Assembly: GCF_030269665.1 (NCBI RefSeq)
Contig: NZ_BSTS01000014.1
Location: 62,001 to 126,000 of the forward strand
DNA length: 64,000 nucleotides
Direction: 5' to 3'
From: Actinomycetospora sp. NBRC 106375
GTDB lineage: Bacteria > Actinomycetota > Actinomycetes > Mycobacteriales > Pseudonocardiaceae
Shown here: piece after piece, positions 49,424-57,040 of the stretch
Layout: each line of letters starts with the position of its first letter
Numbering within the stretch: position 1 is the first letter of the stretch
Program-made: the position numbers and the translations under genes
The notes under the pieces: generated by a model
Database searches by the model: none
Told to the model about the DNA's origin: nothing
Seen by the model: only the letters and a program-made list of their open reading frames with translations

Positions 49424-51322
49424 TCAAGGCGTCGGTGCGGGGCCCGCGGGGTCGCTCGGATCCGGGGGATCCGCCTCCGCCTCGGTCGTCTCACCCGCCT
49501 GGTCCATCAGGACGATCGCGCCCGTCGGCCCGCTGTGGCGCAGCCGCAACGGCGACGCCGACACCGCGAGGCGGACGGTCCGGCCGCGGCGGTTGATCGC
49601 CTCGATCCGCAGGGCGCCGTCGCCGTCGCCGTTCAGCGCCCCGCGCACGAGCGGGCGGAGGCGTTCGGTGGGCAGCCCGATGTCGAGGTTGAGCAGGTGC
49701 TGGCCGATGGTCTCGTCGGAACGCAGGCCCCACAGGTCATCCGCCTGCCCGTTCCACGCCCGCACGATCAGCTCCGTGTCCACGACCACGACCGCCGTGC
49801 GCAGGCTGCCCAGGACCGACTCGAGGAAGTCGTTGGCCTCGTCGAGCTGGACGGTGCGTTCCCGCAGCTCGTCGTTCATGGACTGCAGCTCGTCGTTGGT
49901 GGACTGGAGCTCCTCGTTGGTGGTCTCCAGCTCCTCCACCGTGGACTGCAGCTCCTCGTTGGTGGTCTCCAGCTCCTCCACCGTGGACTGCAGCTCCTCG
50001 TTGGTGGTCTCCAGCTCCTCCACCGTGGACTGCAGCTCCTCGTAGGCCGTCTCCACCTGGCGCTGCGCGGTCTGCAGCTCGCCGTTGAGGCGCTGGTAGC
50101 GGGTGACGTCGGAGAAGAACACCGCCACCGACGGGCGGCCGCTCCCCTCGCCGTCCAGCGGCACGAGCTGGATGTCGAAGAAGAGCGTCTCGGTGGCCGA
50201 GCGGGAGAACTGCACCTCGTGCAGCCACATCGGGCTGCGGTTGCGGCGGACGTCGTCGTAGGCGCTGCGGAGACCGCCGACGCGCTGGCAGAGATCGAGG
50301 TCGGTGAAGATTCGGCCGATCTCCCGTTTGGTGACACCGAGCTGGGCCTCGGCGCGCTGGTTGGTCGTGGCGACGACCTCGTCGGCGTTGACGACGATCG
50401 TCGCCAGGGGGCTGTGGAGCAGCGTCTCGTCCTCGAGCCGCACCTCGTGCCCGGGAGGGCCGTCCTCGGGGCGGCCGTGCGCCACGGCGAACCGCTGGCC
50501 CGGATCGACCTGTTCGGCCTTGCGGAAGAACCGCCGCTTGAGGTCGATCGGCAGGAACAGCCGCGAGTGGCTGAGCAGCATCTCGGCCTTGCCGAGGAAC
50601 AGCACGCCGGTGGGATTGAGGGCGAAGTGGAACCGGCGCAGGACCTGCGCCTGGGTCTCGGCGTTGAGGTACATGAGGGTGTTGCGGCAGACGAGCAGGT
50701 CCAGACGGCCGATCGGGGCGTCCTGCACGAGATCGTTCCGCCCGAAGATCACGCTGTGCCGGAGGTCGCCGCGGAAGCTGAAGCGGGTGCCGTTGCGCTC
50801 GAAGTACTTCGCGCGCAGGTCCTCGGGCAGGGCCTGGAGATCCTTCTCCCCGTAGGTCGCATGGCGCGCCGCGCTCAACGCGTCCTCGTCGACGTCGGTG
50901 GCGTAGACCTTCACCCGCCGGCGGAACTCCTCGGGCCCGACCTGCTCGGCCAGCAGGATCGCCAGGGCGTACGCCTCCTCGCCGCTGGCGCAGCCGGCCG
51001 ACCAGATCCGGATGCTCTCCCCGCGTGTCTTGGGCGCCAGGAGCCCGGGCACCACCTCCTGCTGCAGCTCCCGCCACGCCTCGGGGTCACGGAAGAAGGC
51101 GGTGACGTTGATGAGGATGGTGTTGAACAGCTGCGTGAACTCGTCCTGGTCGACCTGGAGCCGATCGAGGTACTCGGCGAAGCTCGTGACGTCGATCTGT
51201 TGCATCCGCCGCTCGACCCGTCGCTGCACGCTGGAACGCTTGTAGCCGGTGAAGTCGAAGCCGCGGCTCTCCTTGATGAACTCCAGCAGGCTCTCGAAGT
51301 CGGGGTCGACTCCCTCGCTCAC
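49424..51322 (-). CDS. CheR methyltransferase fused to PAS, coiled coil and second PAS domain
   Basis: A 632-residue signalling protein. The CheR N-terminal domain (FESLLEFIKESRGFDFTGYK) and SAM-binding domain (IWSAGCASGEEAYALAILL, about 106; LVCRNTLMYL) occupy residues 1-270. A PAS domain (about 298-415), a coiled coil (about 415-490) with three identical 14-residue units, and a second PAS domain (about 495-605) follow. No histidine-kinase domain is present, although larger CheB-CheR-PAS-kinase fusions exist. GTG 51322 overlaps the cheB stop. No receptors, CheA, CheW or flagellar genes are present, so the methylated target is unknown. Confidence 0.9.
   Translation of the reverse strand: MSEGVDPDFESLLEFIKESRGFDFTGYKRSSVQRRVERRMQQIDVTSFAEYLDRLQVDQDEFTQLFNTILINVTAFFRDPEAWRELQQEVVPGLLAPKTRGESIRIWSAGCASGEEAYALAILLAEQVGPEEFRRRVKVYATDVDEDALSAARHATYGEKDLQALPEDLRAKYFERNGTRFSFRGDLRHSVIFGRNDLVQDAPIGRLDLLVCRNTLMYLNAETQAQVLRRFHFALNPTGVLFLGKAEMLLSHSRLFLPIDLKRRFFRKAEQVDPGQRFAVAHGRPEDGPPGHEVRLEDETLLHSPLATIVVNADEVVATTNQRAEAQLGVTKREIGRIFTDLDLCQRVGGLRSAYDDVRRNRSPMWLHEVQFSRSATETLFFDIQLVPLDGEGSGRPSVAVFFSDVTRYQRLNGELQTAQRQVETAYEELQSTVEELETTNEELQSTVEELETTNEELQSTVEELETTNEELQSTNDELQSMNDELRERTVQLDEANDFLESVLGSLRTAVVVVDTELIVRAWNGQADDLWGLRSDETIGQHLLNLDIGLPTERLRPLVRGALNGDGDGALRIEAINRRGRTVRLAVSASPLRLRHSGPTGAIVLMDQAGETTEAEADPPDPSDPAGPAPTP
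49909..50034 (-). repeat. Three perfect 42-bp tandem repeats inside cheR-PAS
   Basis: Units 49909-49950, 49951-49992 and 49993-50034 are identical at DNA level and encode the 14-residue coiled-coil unit containing TVEELETTNEELQS. Partial diverged units flank them. Identical copies indicate recent duplication or slippage and could vary in number between strains, changing the linker length in steps of two heptads. Confidence 0.9.
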
Positions 51323-52242
51323 CGCACGCTCCCGTCGTCGGTCCCGGTCCCACCCGCCGCGTCGTCGGCGGCCTCCTCGCGGCCGGTCAGGAGGTGCCGC
51401 AGCACCCTCGCCGACCGGAGGGCCTCGTCCGCCGACCGTCGCGACCTCGCCGCCACCGTCGCGGCACCGACGGCCTCGGCGGACGCGGCGACGCGGCGCG
51501 CCAGCGCCATCTTGTCCTCCAGCGCGCGCAGCGCCACCGCGAGGGCCCCCTCGACCGCGCCGTCCTGCTCCGCCGCGGACCCGGGACCGTCGTGATCGGT
51601 CGCCGCCTGCTCGTCGCCGCGGCTCACGACCGCGTCGCCGGCCCGGCCGACCGACGAGCGACCGGCGGCCGACGGGGCGCGCCCGGCGATCTCTGCGAGG
51701 GCGGCTCCGATGCCGCGGGCCGGGCACACCACGGCCTGCGGCACCTGGTGGAGCGCGGCGGTCGGCATCCCGTCGTAGCGGGCGTCCCTCGGGTCCTGCA
51801 CCACGGCCGTCCCGCCGTGGCGCACGATGTCGCGCAGGCCGGCCGCGCCGTCGTCGAGCAGACCGCTGAGCACGACCCCGGTTGCACCGGGCCCGGCCCT
51901 CAGCGCCAGCGACCGGAACAACACATCGATCGCCGGACGGTGCCCGCTCTCCCGTGGCCCGCGCGAGACCCCGACCCGACCGTCGGCCACCTGCAGGTGC
52001 CCGTCCGGGGGCGCGACCAGCACGCGGCCCGGCTCGAGGCGTTCGTCGCCGCGCGCGCACGCCACGGGGAGCGCACATCGTCCGGCGAGCAGGTCGGCCA
52101 GCACCGAGGGGGTCCCCGGCGCCTGGTGCACGACGACCAGCACGGCCGCGTCCAGGTCGGTGTCGAGTCCGCTGACCAGGTCGAGCAACGCCTCGATCCC
52201 ACCGGCGGACGCGCCGACCCCGATCACCCTCAGGTCGCTCAT
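51319..52242 (-). CDS. CheB-type protein-glutamate methylesterase
   Basis: A 307-residue protein with the CheB esterase domain at residues 1-190 and the catalytic triad in place: Ser12 (GASAGG), His39 (VVHQAPG) and Asp131 (SGLLDDGAAG). There is no receiver domain, so it is not switched by CheA phosphorylation; instead a charged helical tail of about 110 residues follows (AALRALEDKMALARRVAASA). ATG 52242. Coupled to the CheR-PAS gene by a GTGA overlap, giving opposing methyl-adding and methyl-removing activities in one operon. Confidence 0.9.
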   Translation of the reverse strand: MSDLRVIGVGASAGGIEALLDLVSGLDTDLDAAVLVVVHQAPGTPSVLADLLAGRCALPVACARGDERLEPGRVLVAPPDGHLQVADGRVGVSRGPRESGHRPAIDVLFRSLALRAGPGATGVVLSGLLDDGAAGLRDIVRHGGTAVVQDPRDARYDGMPTAALHQVPQAVVCPARGIGAALAEIAGRAPSAAGRSSVGRAGDAVVSRGDEQAATDHDGPGSAAEQDGAVEGALAVALRALEDKMALARRVAASAEAVGAATVAARSRRSADEALRSARVLRHLLTGREEAADDAAGGTGTDDGSVR

Positions 52243-52330
52243 GGCAGCGCCCCCTGGCCGGCTGTCCGTTGTGGCAGGGTAGCGACAAAACCCGCGCGGA
52301 ATCCTCATCCCGCGGGGACGGGAGGCCGCC

Positions 52331-52606
52331 GTGGACGAGGAACCCCGGACCGAGTCGGCGTCGAGCCGGGCCTGGCGCCGTTCCGCCGAGCTCACCGACC
52401 GGCTCGCCCGGGTCGCCGACCAGATCGCGGACTCCGAGGACAAGGTGGCGCAGACCTACGAGGACGCCGCGCGGCTGCGCCCCCACGCCGCGGACCGCCT
52501 GAACGACGCCGCCCGCGAGGCGCGTGAGTTCGCCGGGCGGGAGCGCGAGCACGCACGCCACGTCCGGGCGGGGCAGGAGCCGGGTCCGGGGAGCGGCGAG
52601 GCCTGA
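52331..52606 (+). CDS. Small charged helical protein
   Basis: A 91-residue hydrophilic helical protein (AWRRSAELTDRLARVADQIA, DKVAQTYEDAARLRPHAADR). It resembles in style the 49384 protein at the other end of the CheB/CheR operon. GTG 52331 follows GGGAGG. Divergent from cheB with an 88-bp gap, so it may share control. Function unknown. Confidence 0.62.
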   Translation: MDEEPRTESASSRAWRRSAELTDRLARVADQIADSEDKVAQTYEDAARLRPHAADRLNDAAREAREFAGREREHARHVRAGQEPGPGSGEA

Positions 52607-52657
52607 GGTCGACCTCTCGAAACCGGTCCGCCGAGGCGCCGCGGCGACCGACGCCGC

Positions 52658-53452
52658 TCAGCTCGTCCGGGCGAGGTAGCCGACCACGGCGATCTCCGCC
52701 CGCAGCGGCAGCCCCGCCCGGACGTGCCGGCTCGCCGTCGCCACCGCTGCGTCGTGGAACGCGTCCTCGCCGACGACGCGGATCGCCTCGTAGGCGGGGC
52801 CGGTCGCGGCGAGGGCCCGGGCGTAGGACTCCGGGTCGGCGAACTCCCAGGCGAAGGGGACGGCGACCCGCTGGACCTCGGCGAACCCGAACGACGCGAG
52901 CAGGTCCTCCCCCGCGCCGGGACGCCCCAGCGCCACCATCGCCGCCTGGTGGGCGACGGCCGGGTCATCGGCCAGCCGGAAGGGGGCGAGCGCCCACGCG
53001 CCGGGCGAGACCTTGATGTGGCCCCACACGGTCAGACCCAGGCGGCCACCCGGCGCGAGCACCCGGCGGACCTCGGCGAGCGCGCCCGGGGTGGTGCCCC
53101 AGATGCCGCGGAAGCTCGTGACGACGTCCATGCTGTCGTCGGCCCACGGCAGCGCGTGCATGTCGCCCACCCGCACATCGGCGTCCGGGTTGCGGTCGCG
53201 GGCGACGGCGACGAGCCGCGCCGAGGCGTCGATGCCGGCACAGGTCGCACCCCGCAGGGCGGCGAGCTCGAGCGCGAGGCCCGAGCCGCAGGCGACGTCG
53301 AGCACCCGGTCGCCGCCGTCGACGCCGAGCGAGTGGTGCATCGCCACGTACTCGCGGCAGTTCGCGGGTTCGCCGAGCGTCGCGAAGTCCACGGCCCGCC
53401 GGCCCCACCCCTCGTCGACGACGGTCCAGTCCTGGGTGCTCGCCTGGGCCAT
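52658..53452 (-). CDS. SAM-dependent class I methyltransferase
   Basis: A 264-residue methyltransferase: motif I VLDVACGSGLALELAALRG, acidic ribose-binding position in GIDASARLVAVAR, VGDMHALPWADDSMDVVTS, and RRVLAPGGRLGLTVWG. Methyltransferase_11 type; substrate unknown. ATG 53452 is chosen for the upstream GGAGGTCGGAG; upstream in-frame codons lack a ribosome site. A perfect 12-bp palindrome (GAGGTCGACCTC, 52605-52616) lies beyond its 3' end. Confidence 0.88.
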   Translation of the reverse strand: MAQASTQDWTVVDEGWGRRAVDFATLGEPANCREYVAMHHSLGVDGGDRVLDVACGSGLALELAALRGATCAGIDASARLVAVARDRNPDADVRVGDMHALPWADDSMDVVTSFRGIWGTTPGALAEVRRVLAPGGRLGLTVWGHIKVSPGAWALAPFRLADDPAVAHQAAMVALGRPGAGEDLLASFGFAEVQRVAVPFAWEFADPESYARALAATGPAYEAIRVVGEDAFHDAAVATASRHVRAGLPLRAEIAVVGYLARTS

Positions 53453-53524
53453 GTCTCCGACCTCCGGACCTCGCTCGGTGGAGGCCCCAGGATCGTCCCG
53501 CGGGCCGGGCGGCGACAAGCGTCG

Positions 53525-54658
53525 TCAGGTACGGACCAGCGCGCCGAACGCGGCCACGCAGGCCCAGGCCACGGCGGCGACCCCGAGGAAGAGGAGGTAG
53601 ACACCGTCGTCGCCGATCCCCGGCGCGAGCGACGCCGCGGCCACCGGGGCGAACAGCCCGGCGAGGCCCCAGCCCGTGAAGACGAGCCCGAAGGTCGCGC
53701 CGAAGCGTTCGGGCGGTGTCACGTCGGACGTGGCGGCCGGGGTGAGCGCGGAGAGCGCCCCGTACTGCGCCCCGAGGACGAACAGGGTCGCGAGGACCAG
53801 GGGGCCGCTCGCACCGAGCGCGAGCGGGAGGCAGGCCGCCACGAGCAGGGCGGCGTCGCCGTGCAGCGCGGCACGGCGTCCGATGCGGTCCGAGAGCGGG
53901 CCCGCGACGAGGCGTCCGGCGAAGTTGCCGAGGTTGAGCAGGGCGACCGCGAGCGCGACGGCCGCGGTCGGGCCGACGAGGCTGCCGGCCCGGGCGAACG
54001 CCGCGAGCGCGGGGGCGCTTCCGAGGCCGAAAGCCAGCCACAGGGCCACGACGGGACCGCGCCGCCGAGCGGCCCGATCGGAGGGTGCCGTGGTGGTCCG
54101 TCCCGGCGGAGCACCGCCGGGGACCAGGACGGCCGCGACGACCAGCAGGACGCCGAGGGCGCCGGCGAGCACGGCGAAGGTGGTCCCCCGGCCGACCGCC
54201 GTCAGGAGCGCCGCAGCGACCGGCGCGAGGACGGCGGTGCCGATCGCGTAGGCGCTGACCACCAGACCGAGCGCGAGCCCGCGCCCGGAGGCGAGGGTGC
54301 CGGCCACGCGCACGGCTGTCGCGTAGCCGAGCCCGCTCGACGCACCCACGACGACACCGAAGGCGAGCACGGTCGCCGCCACCGAGCTCGCGGCGCCGCT
54401 GCCGAGCAGGCCCGCGACCATCCCGACCGCGGCGGCCGCCGCCAGGCGCCGGGGAGCGACACGGTCGGCGAGCCGCCCGCCGACCACCACGGCCGCCATG
54501 AAGGCGACCAGACCGACGGAGAACACGGCCGCCAGCGCGGTCCCGCCCGCCCCGAGCTCGCGGCCCAGGACGCCGGTGAAGACGTCCCAGGCGAACAGCG
54601 GGCTGACCGCGAGGTCGAGCAGCACCGCGCCGGTGATCACGCGCGTCGTGCCGGTCAT
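53525..54658 (-). CDS. Major facilitator superfamily transporter
   Basis: A 377-residue protein with about 12 membrane segments, the MFS loop GGRLADRVAPRRLA after TM2 and its counterpart GPLSDRIGRRAAL in the second half. Similar to oxalate/formate antiporter-like and monocarboxylate MFS proteins (GLGYATAVRVAGTL, GAQYGALSALTPAATSDVTP). Substrate unknown. Divergent from the ArsR operon at 54734. Confidence 0.88.
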   Translation of the reverse strand: MTGTTRVITGAVLLDLAVSPLFAWDVFTGVLGRELGAGGTALAAVFSVGLVAFMAAVVVGGRLADRVAPRRLAAAAAVGMVAGLLGSGAASSVAATVLAFGVVVGASSGLGYATAVRVAGTLASGRGLALGLVVSAYAIGTAVLAPVAAALLTAVGRGTTFAVLAGALGVLLVVAAVLVPGGAPPGRTTTAPSDRAARRRGPVVALWLAFGLGSAPALAAFARAGSLVGPTAAVALAVALLNLGNFAGRLVAGPLSDRIGRRAALHGDAALLVAACLPLALGASGPLVLATLFVLGAQYGALSALTPAATSDVTPPERFGATFGLVFTGWGLAGLFAPVAAASLAPGIGDDGVYLLFLGVAAVAWACVAAFGALVRT

Positions 54659-54697
54659 CGGCCCATCCTGACGCCTGGCGCCCCTCCGACGAGACCC

Positions 54698-54725
54698 TTG
54701 CGGAGCTGCTCGGTCGCTCTAGACT
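54698..54725 (+). promoter_or_regulatory. Promoter of leaderless ArsR operon
   Basis: TTGCGG (54698-54703), 16 bp, TAGACT (54720-54725). The -10 ends 8 bp before GTG 54734, so transcription should begin at or within a base or two of the start codon. CTTACC occurs at 54724-54729 and again at 54741-54746, a possible repressor half-site pair. Confidence 0.6.
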
Positions 54726-54733
54726 TACCGTTC

Positions 54734-55081
54734 GTGTCAGCTTACCAAGATGCCGGTCTGGGGTTGCTCGGCGACCCCATGCGCCGCGCGATCTTCGAGA
54801 CGCTGGCGCGACGGCCCAGCTCGGTCGGCGAGCTCGCGGCGCAGCTCCCGATCAGCCGCCCGGCCGTGTCCCAGCACCTCAAGGCCCTCAAGGACGGCGG
54901 GCTGGTCGTCTCGCACGCCGAGGGCACCCGTCGCATCTACCGGCTCGACCCGCAGGGCGTGGCCGCGCTGCGGAGCTGGCTCGACGGCGTCTGGGAGCAC
55001 GCCCTGGCCGACTTTCACAAGTTCGCTGAACAGACCGTCGCCGATGAGACCACCCACCACGTGACCGAGGAGCAGCCATGA
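54734..55081 (+). CDS. ArsR family transcriptional regulator
   Basis: A 115-residue winged-helix regulator: LGDPMRRAIFETLARRPSSV, recognition helix ISRPAVSQHLKALKDGGLV, wing EGTRRIYRLD, and helix LRSWLDGVWEHALADFHKFAE typical of ArsR proteins paired with AHSA1 proteins. No metal-binding Cys. GTG 54734 appears leaderless. Stop overlaps the SRPBCC ATG (ATGA). Confidence 0.9.
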   Translation: MSAYQDAGLGLLGDPMRRAIFETLARRPSSVGELAAQLPISRPAVSQHLKALKDGGLVVSHAEGTRRIYRLDPQGVAALRSWLDGVWEHALADFHKFAEQTVADETTHHVTEEQP

Positions 55082-55557
55082 CCACACCGATCCCGGCGAT
55101 CGAGGGCAAGACCACCGTCGACGTCGGCCGCGACCGCGCGTTCGAGCTGTTCACCGGCCACTTCGGGGCCTGGTGGCCCCGGCAGTACCACATCGGCGCG
55201 GCCGAGGTCGCCGACGTGATCCTCGAGCCGCGGGTGGGCGGCCGGTGGTTCGAGCGCGGCGTCGACGGCAGCGAGTGCGACTGGGGCCGGGTGCTGGTCT
55301 GGGAGCCCCCGGAGCGCGTGGTCTTCACCTGGCAGATCGGCGGCGACTGGCAGTTCGACCCCGACCCGGCGCACGCCAGCGAGATCGAGGTCCGCTTCCA
55401 CGCCGACGGGCCCGAACAGACCACCGTCGAGGTCGAGCACCGCCACTTCGAGCGCCTCGTCGGCGGCGAGGGCGTCCACGGCGCCATCGAGCACGGCGGC
55501 GGTGGCTGGGTGGCGCTGCTCGCCGCCTACGCGCAGATCGTGGAGGGTTCGCGGTGA
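55078..55557 (+). CDS. SRPBCC/AHSA1 domain protein
   Basis: A 159-residue START-like protein: IEGKTTVDVGRDRAFELFTG, FGAWWPRQYHIG, EPRVGGRWFERGVDGSE, VLVWEPPERVVFTWQIGG, HFERLVGGEGVHGAI. Member of the ATPase-activator-like group controlled by adjacent ArsR genes. ATG 55078 overlaps the ArsR stop, and its own stop overlaps the following gene (GTGA), making a tightly coupled three-gene operon. Confidence 0.9.
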   Translation: MTTPIPAIEGKTTVDVGRDRAFELFTGHFGAWWPRQYHIGAAEVADVILEPRVGGRWFERGVDGSECDWGRVLVWEPPERVVFTWQIGGDWQFDPDPAHASEIEVRFHADGPEQTTVEVEHRHFERLVGGEGVHGAIEHGGGGWVALLAAYAQIVEGSR

Positions 55558-56183
55558 GCGAGGCAGATCCGCGAGAGCTGGCCCGCGACGAGCGCACCGA
55601 GCTCGCCGATTTCCTCGCCGGGCTCCCCGCCGAGCAGTGGGACGCGCCCTCGTTGTGCCATCGCTGGAGCGTGCGCGACGTGGTCGCCCACGTCATCAGC
55701 TACGACCACCTCGGCCCCACCGGCTTCGTCGGGCGCCTCGCCCGCGGCCGTTTCGACCCCGACGAGGCCAACCAGGTCGGCGTCGACGAGTACGCGCACC
55801 TCTCGTCCGACGAGCTGCTCGCCGAACTGACCGCCCACCTGCGGCCGGCCGGGCTGACCGCGCGGTTCGGAGGTCGCATCGGGCTGGTCGACGGGCTCAT
55901 CCACCACCAGGACATCCGGCGCGCGCTCGGGGCCACCCGCGAGGTCCCCGCCGAGCGGCTCGCCGCGGCACTGCCGTTCGCCAGGGTCGCCCCGCCGATC
56001 CGGGCGTTCTCCCGGGTCCGCGGACTGCGCCTCGTCGCCACCGACATCGGGTGGTCGTCGGGCCGCGGCCCGGCGGTCGAGGGCCCGGCCGAGCCGTTGC
56101 TGATGGTCATGGCGGGTCGCGCCGACGCCCTCGACGAGGTCTCCGGACCGGGCCGCGACGTCCTCGCCGGACGCCTGACCTGA
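55554..56183 (+). CDS. Maleylpyruvate isomerase (MDMPI/DinB) family protein
   Basis: A 209-residue TIGR03083-type four-helix protein: LARDERTELADFLAGLPAEQWDA-like start, CHRWSVRDVVAHVISYDHLG with the first metal His, and DGLIHHQDIRRAL with two further His. These mycothiol-related proteins are often of unknown function. GTG 55554 overlaps the SRPBCC stop. Converges with the L,D-transpeptidase. Confidence 0.85.
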   Translation: MSEADPRELARDERTELADFLAGLPAEQWDAPSLCHRWSVRDVVAHVISYDHLGPTGFVGRLARGRFDPDEANQVGVDEYAHLSSDELLAELTAHLRPAGLTARFGGRIGLVDGLIHHQDIRRALGATREVPAERLAAALPFARVAPPIRAFSRVRGLRLVATDIGWSSGRGPAVEGPAEPLLMVMAGRADALDEVSGPGRDVLAGRLT

Positions 56184-56199
56184 TCGCGGAGGCCGACGG

Positions 56200-56820
56200 T
56201 CAGGCAGCGGCGCCCCGCGCGGCGTTCTCCTGGGAGGCGTTGACGACCTGCACCTTGTCGCCCTCCCGCAGGGTCTCGAACGTGGCCTTCGCGTCGGGCG
56301 TCTCCATCCGGATGCAGCCGGCCGACGAGCGCGAGGGGTCCCCGCCGTGGAAGGCGATGCCTCCGTCGGCGAAGAACACGGAGTACGGCATCGGCGCCGG
56401 GCGTCCGTCGCGCGTGCGGGACTCGCCCGAGGTGTGGTCGCGGTCCTTGCGGTAGACGCGCAGGGAGTGGCCCACCGGGGTCGCCCGTCCCTCGCCCCCG
56501 GACGCGATGGTCATCGGGCCGCGGGTGACCTTGCCGTCGCGGATCAGCCAGGCCCGCTGCGACTCCAGGTCGACGCACGCCCGCGCGGAGACCGAGCAGG
56601 GTGTGCCGGGCACGAGCGCCTCGGCGTGCGCGGCCTGCGCGGCCGGGCTCGCCTCCGGGCTCTGGCTCGCCGGCGCGGCCAGCGCCGGGACGGCCACGGC
56701 CGCGCCGCCGGCGGACACCGTCAGGGCCAGGACGGCGACGACACGCCCCGGGTGGCGCCGGCGGGCCCCCCGGCCGCCGGGGCGGCGATGGCGACCGCGC
56801 TGCGTCGGGTCCGGGCTCAT
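56200..56820 (-). CDS. L,D-transpeptidase (YkuD family)
   Basis: A 206-residue envelope enzyme that forms 3-3 peptidoglycan cross-links or anchors proteins. A basic N-terminus and membrane anchor (about residues 27-48), an Ala/Pro linker, then the YkuD domain with HGGDPSRSSAGCIRM carrying the catalytic His and Cys. Smaller than mycobacterial Ldt enzymes and without Ig-like domains. ATG 56820. Confidence 0.9.
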   Translation of the reverse strand: MSPDPTQRGRHRRPGGRGARRRHPGRVVAVLALTVSAGGAAVAVPALAAPASQSPEASPAAQAAHAEALVPGTPCSVSARACVDLESQRAWLIRDGKVTRGPMTIASGGEGRATPVGHSLRVYRKDRDHTSGESRTRDGRPAPMPYSVFFADGGIAFHGGDPSRSSAGCIRMETPDAKATFETLREGDKVQVVNASQENAARGAAA

Positions 56821-57040
56821 CGGGCGTCCTCCTCGTCGGTGGGCGTGCGGACGGCACGGGCCATCTCCTGCCCTTCCGTCGACGAAACGGCGCCGGCGCT
56901 ACAGCAGCCGAACGGGTGAAAGCTGTCGGCCGACAGCCGCACGGGAGGGCAGCGCGCGCGTGACCGTCGGGCTGTGTGGCGCGGCGCACGCGGGGCCTGA
57001 TCGCCGGGGCAGCCGGCGACGCCTACGGTGCCGCGCCGTG
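56821..57040. other. Divergent intergenic region, no feature seen
   Basis: A 220-bp gap between the L,D-transpeptidase (leftward) and the DUF4185 lipoprotein (rightward). Promoters for both must lie here, but no confident hexamers, repeats or coding signal were found. Confidence 0.4.

Noticed and set aside
49909-50034. Tandem repeat considered as a CRISPR array
   Set aside because: Repeats are directly adjacent with no unique spacers and encode a coiled coil in frame.
49067-51595. Long plus-strand frame opposite cheR-PAS
   Set aside because: Leu/Val/Gly repeats are the mirror of the 42-bp coiled-coil repeats; CheR motifs are on the minus strand.
52605-52616. GAGGTCGACCTC palindrome between converging genes
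   Set aside because: Perfect but has no loop or T-tract and could be chance; not called as a terminator.
52724-54733. Upstream extension of the ArsR frame at 54734
   Set aside because: Antisense to methyltransferase and MFS genes; a -10 box just before 54734 marks the real start.
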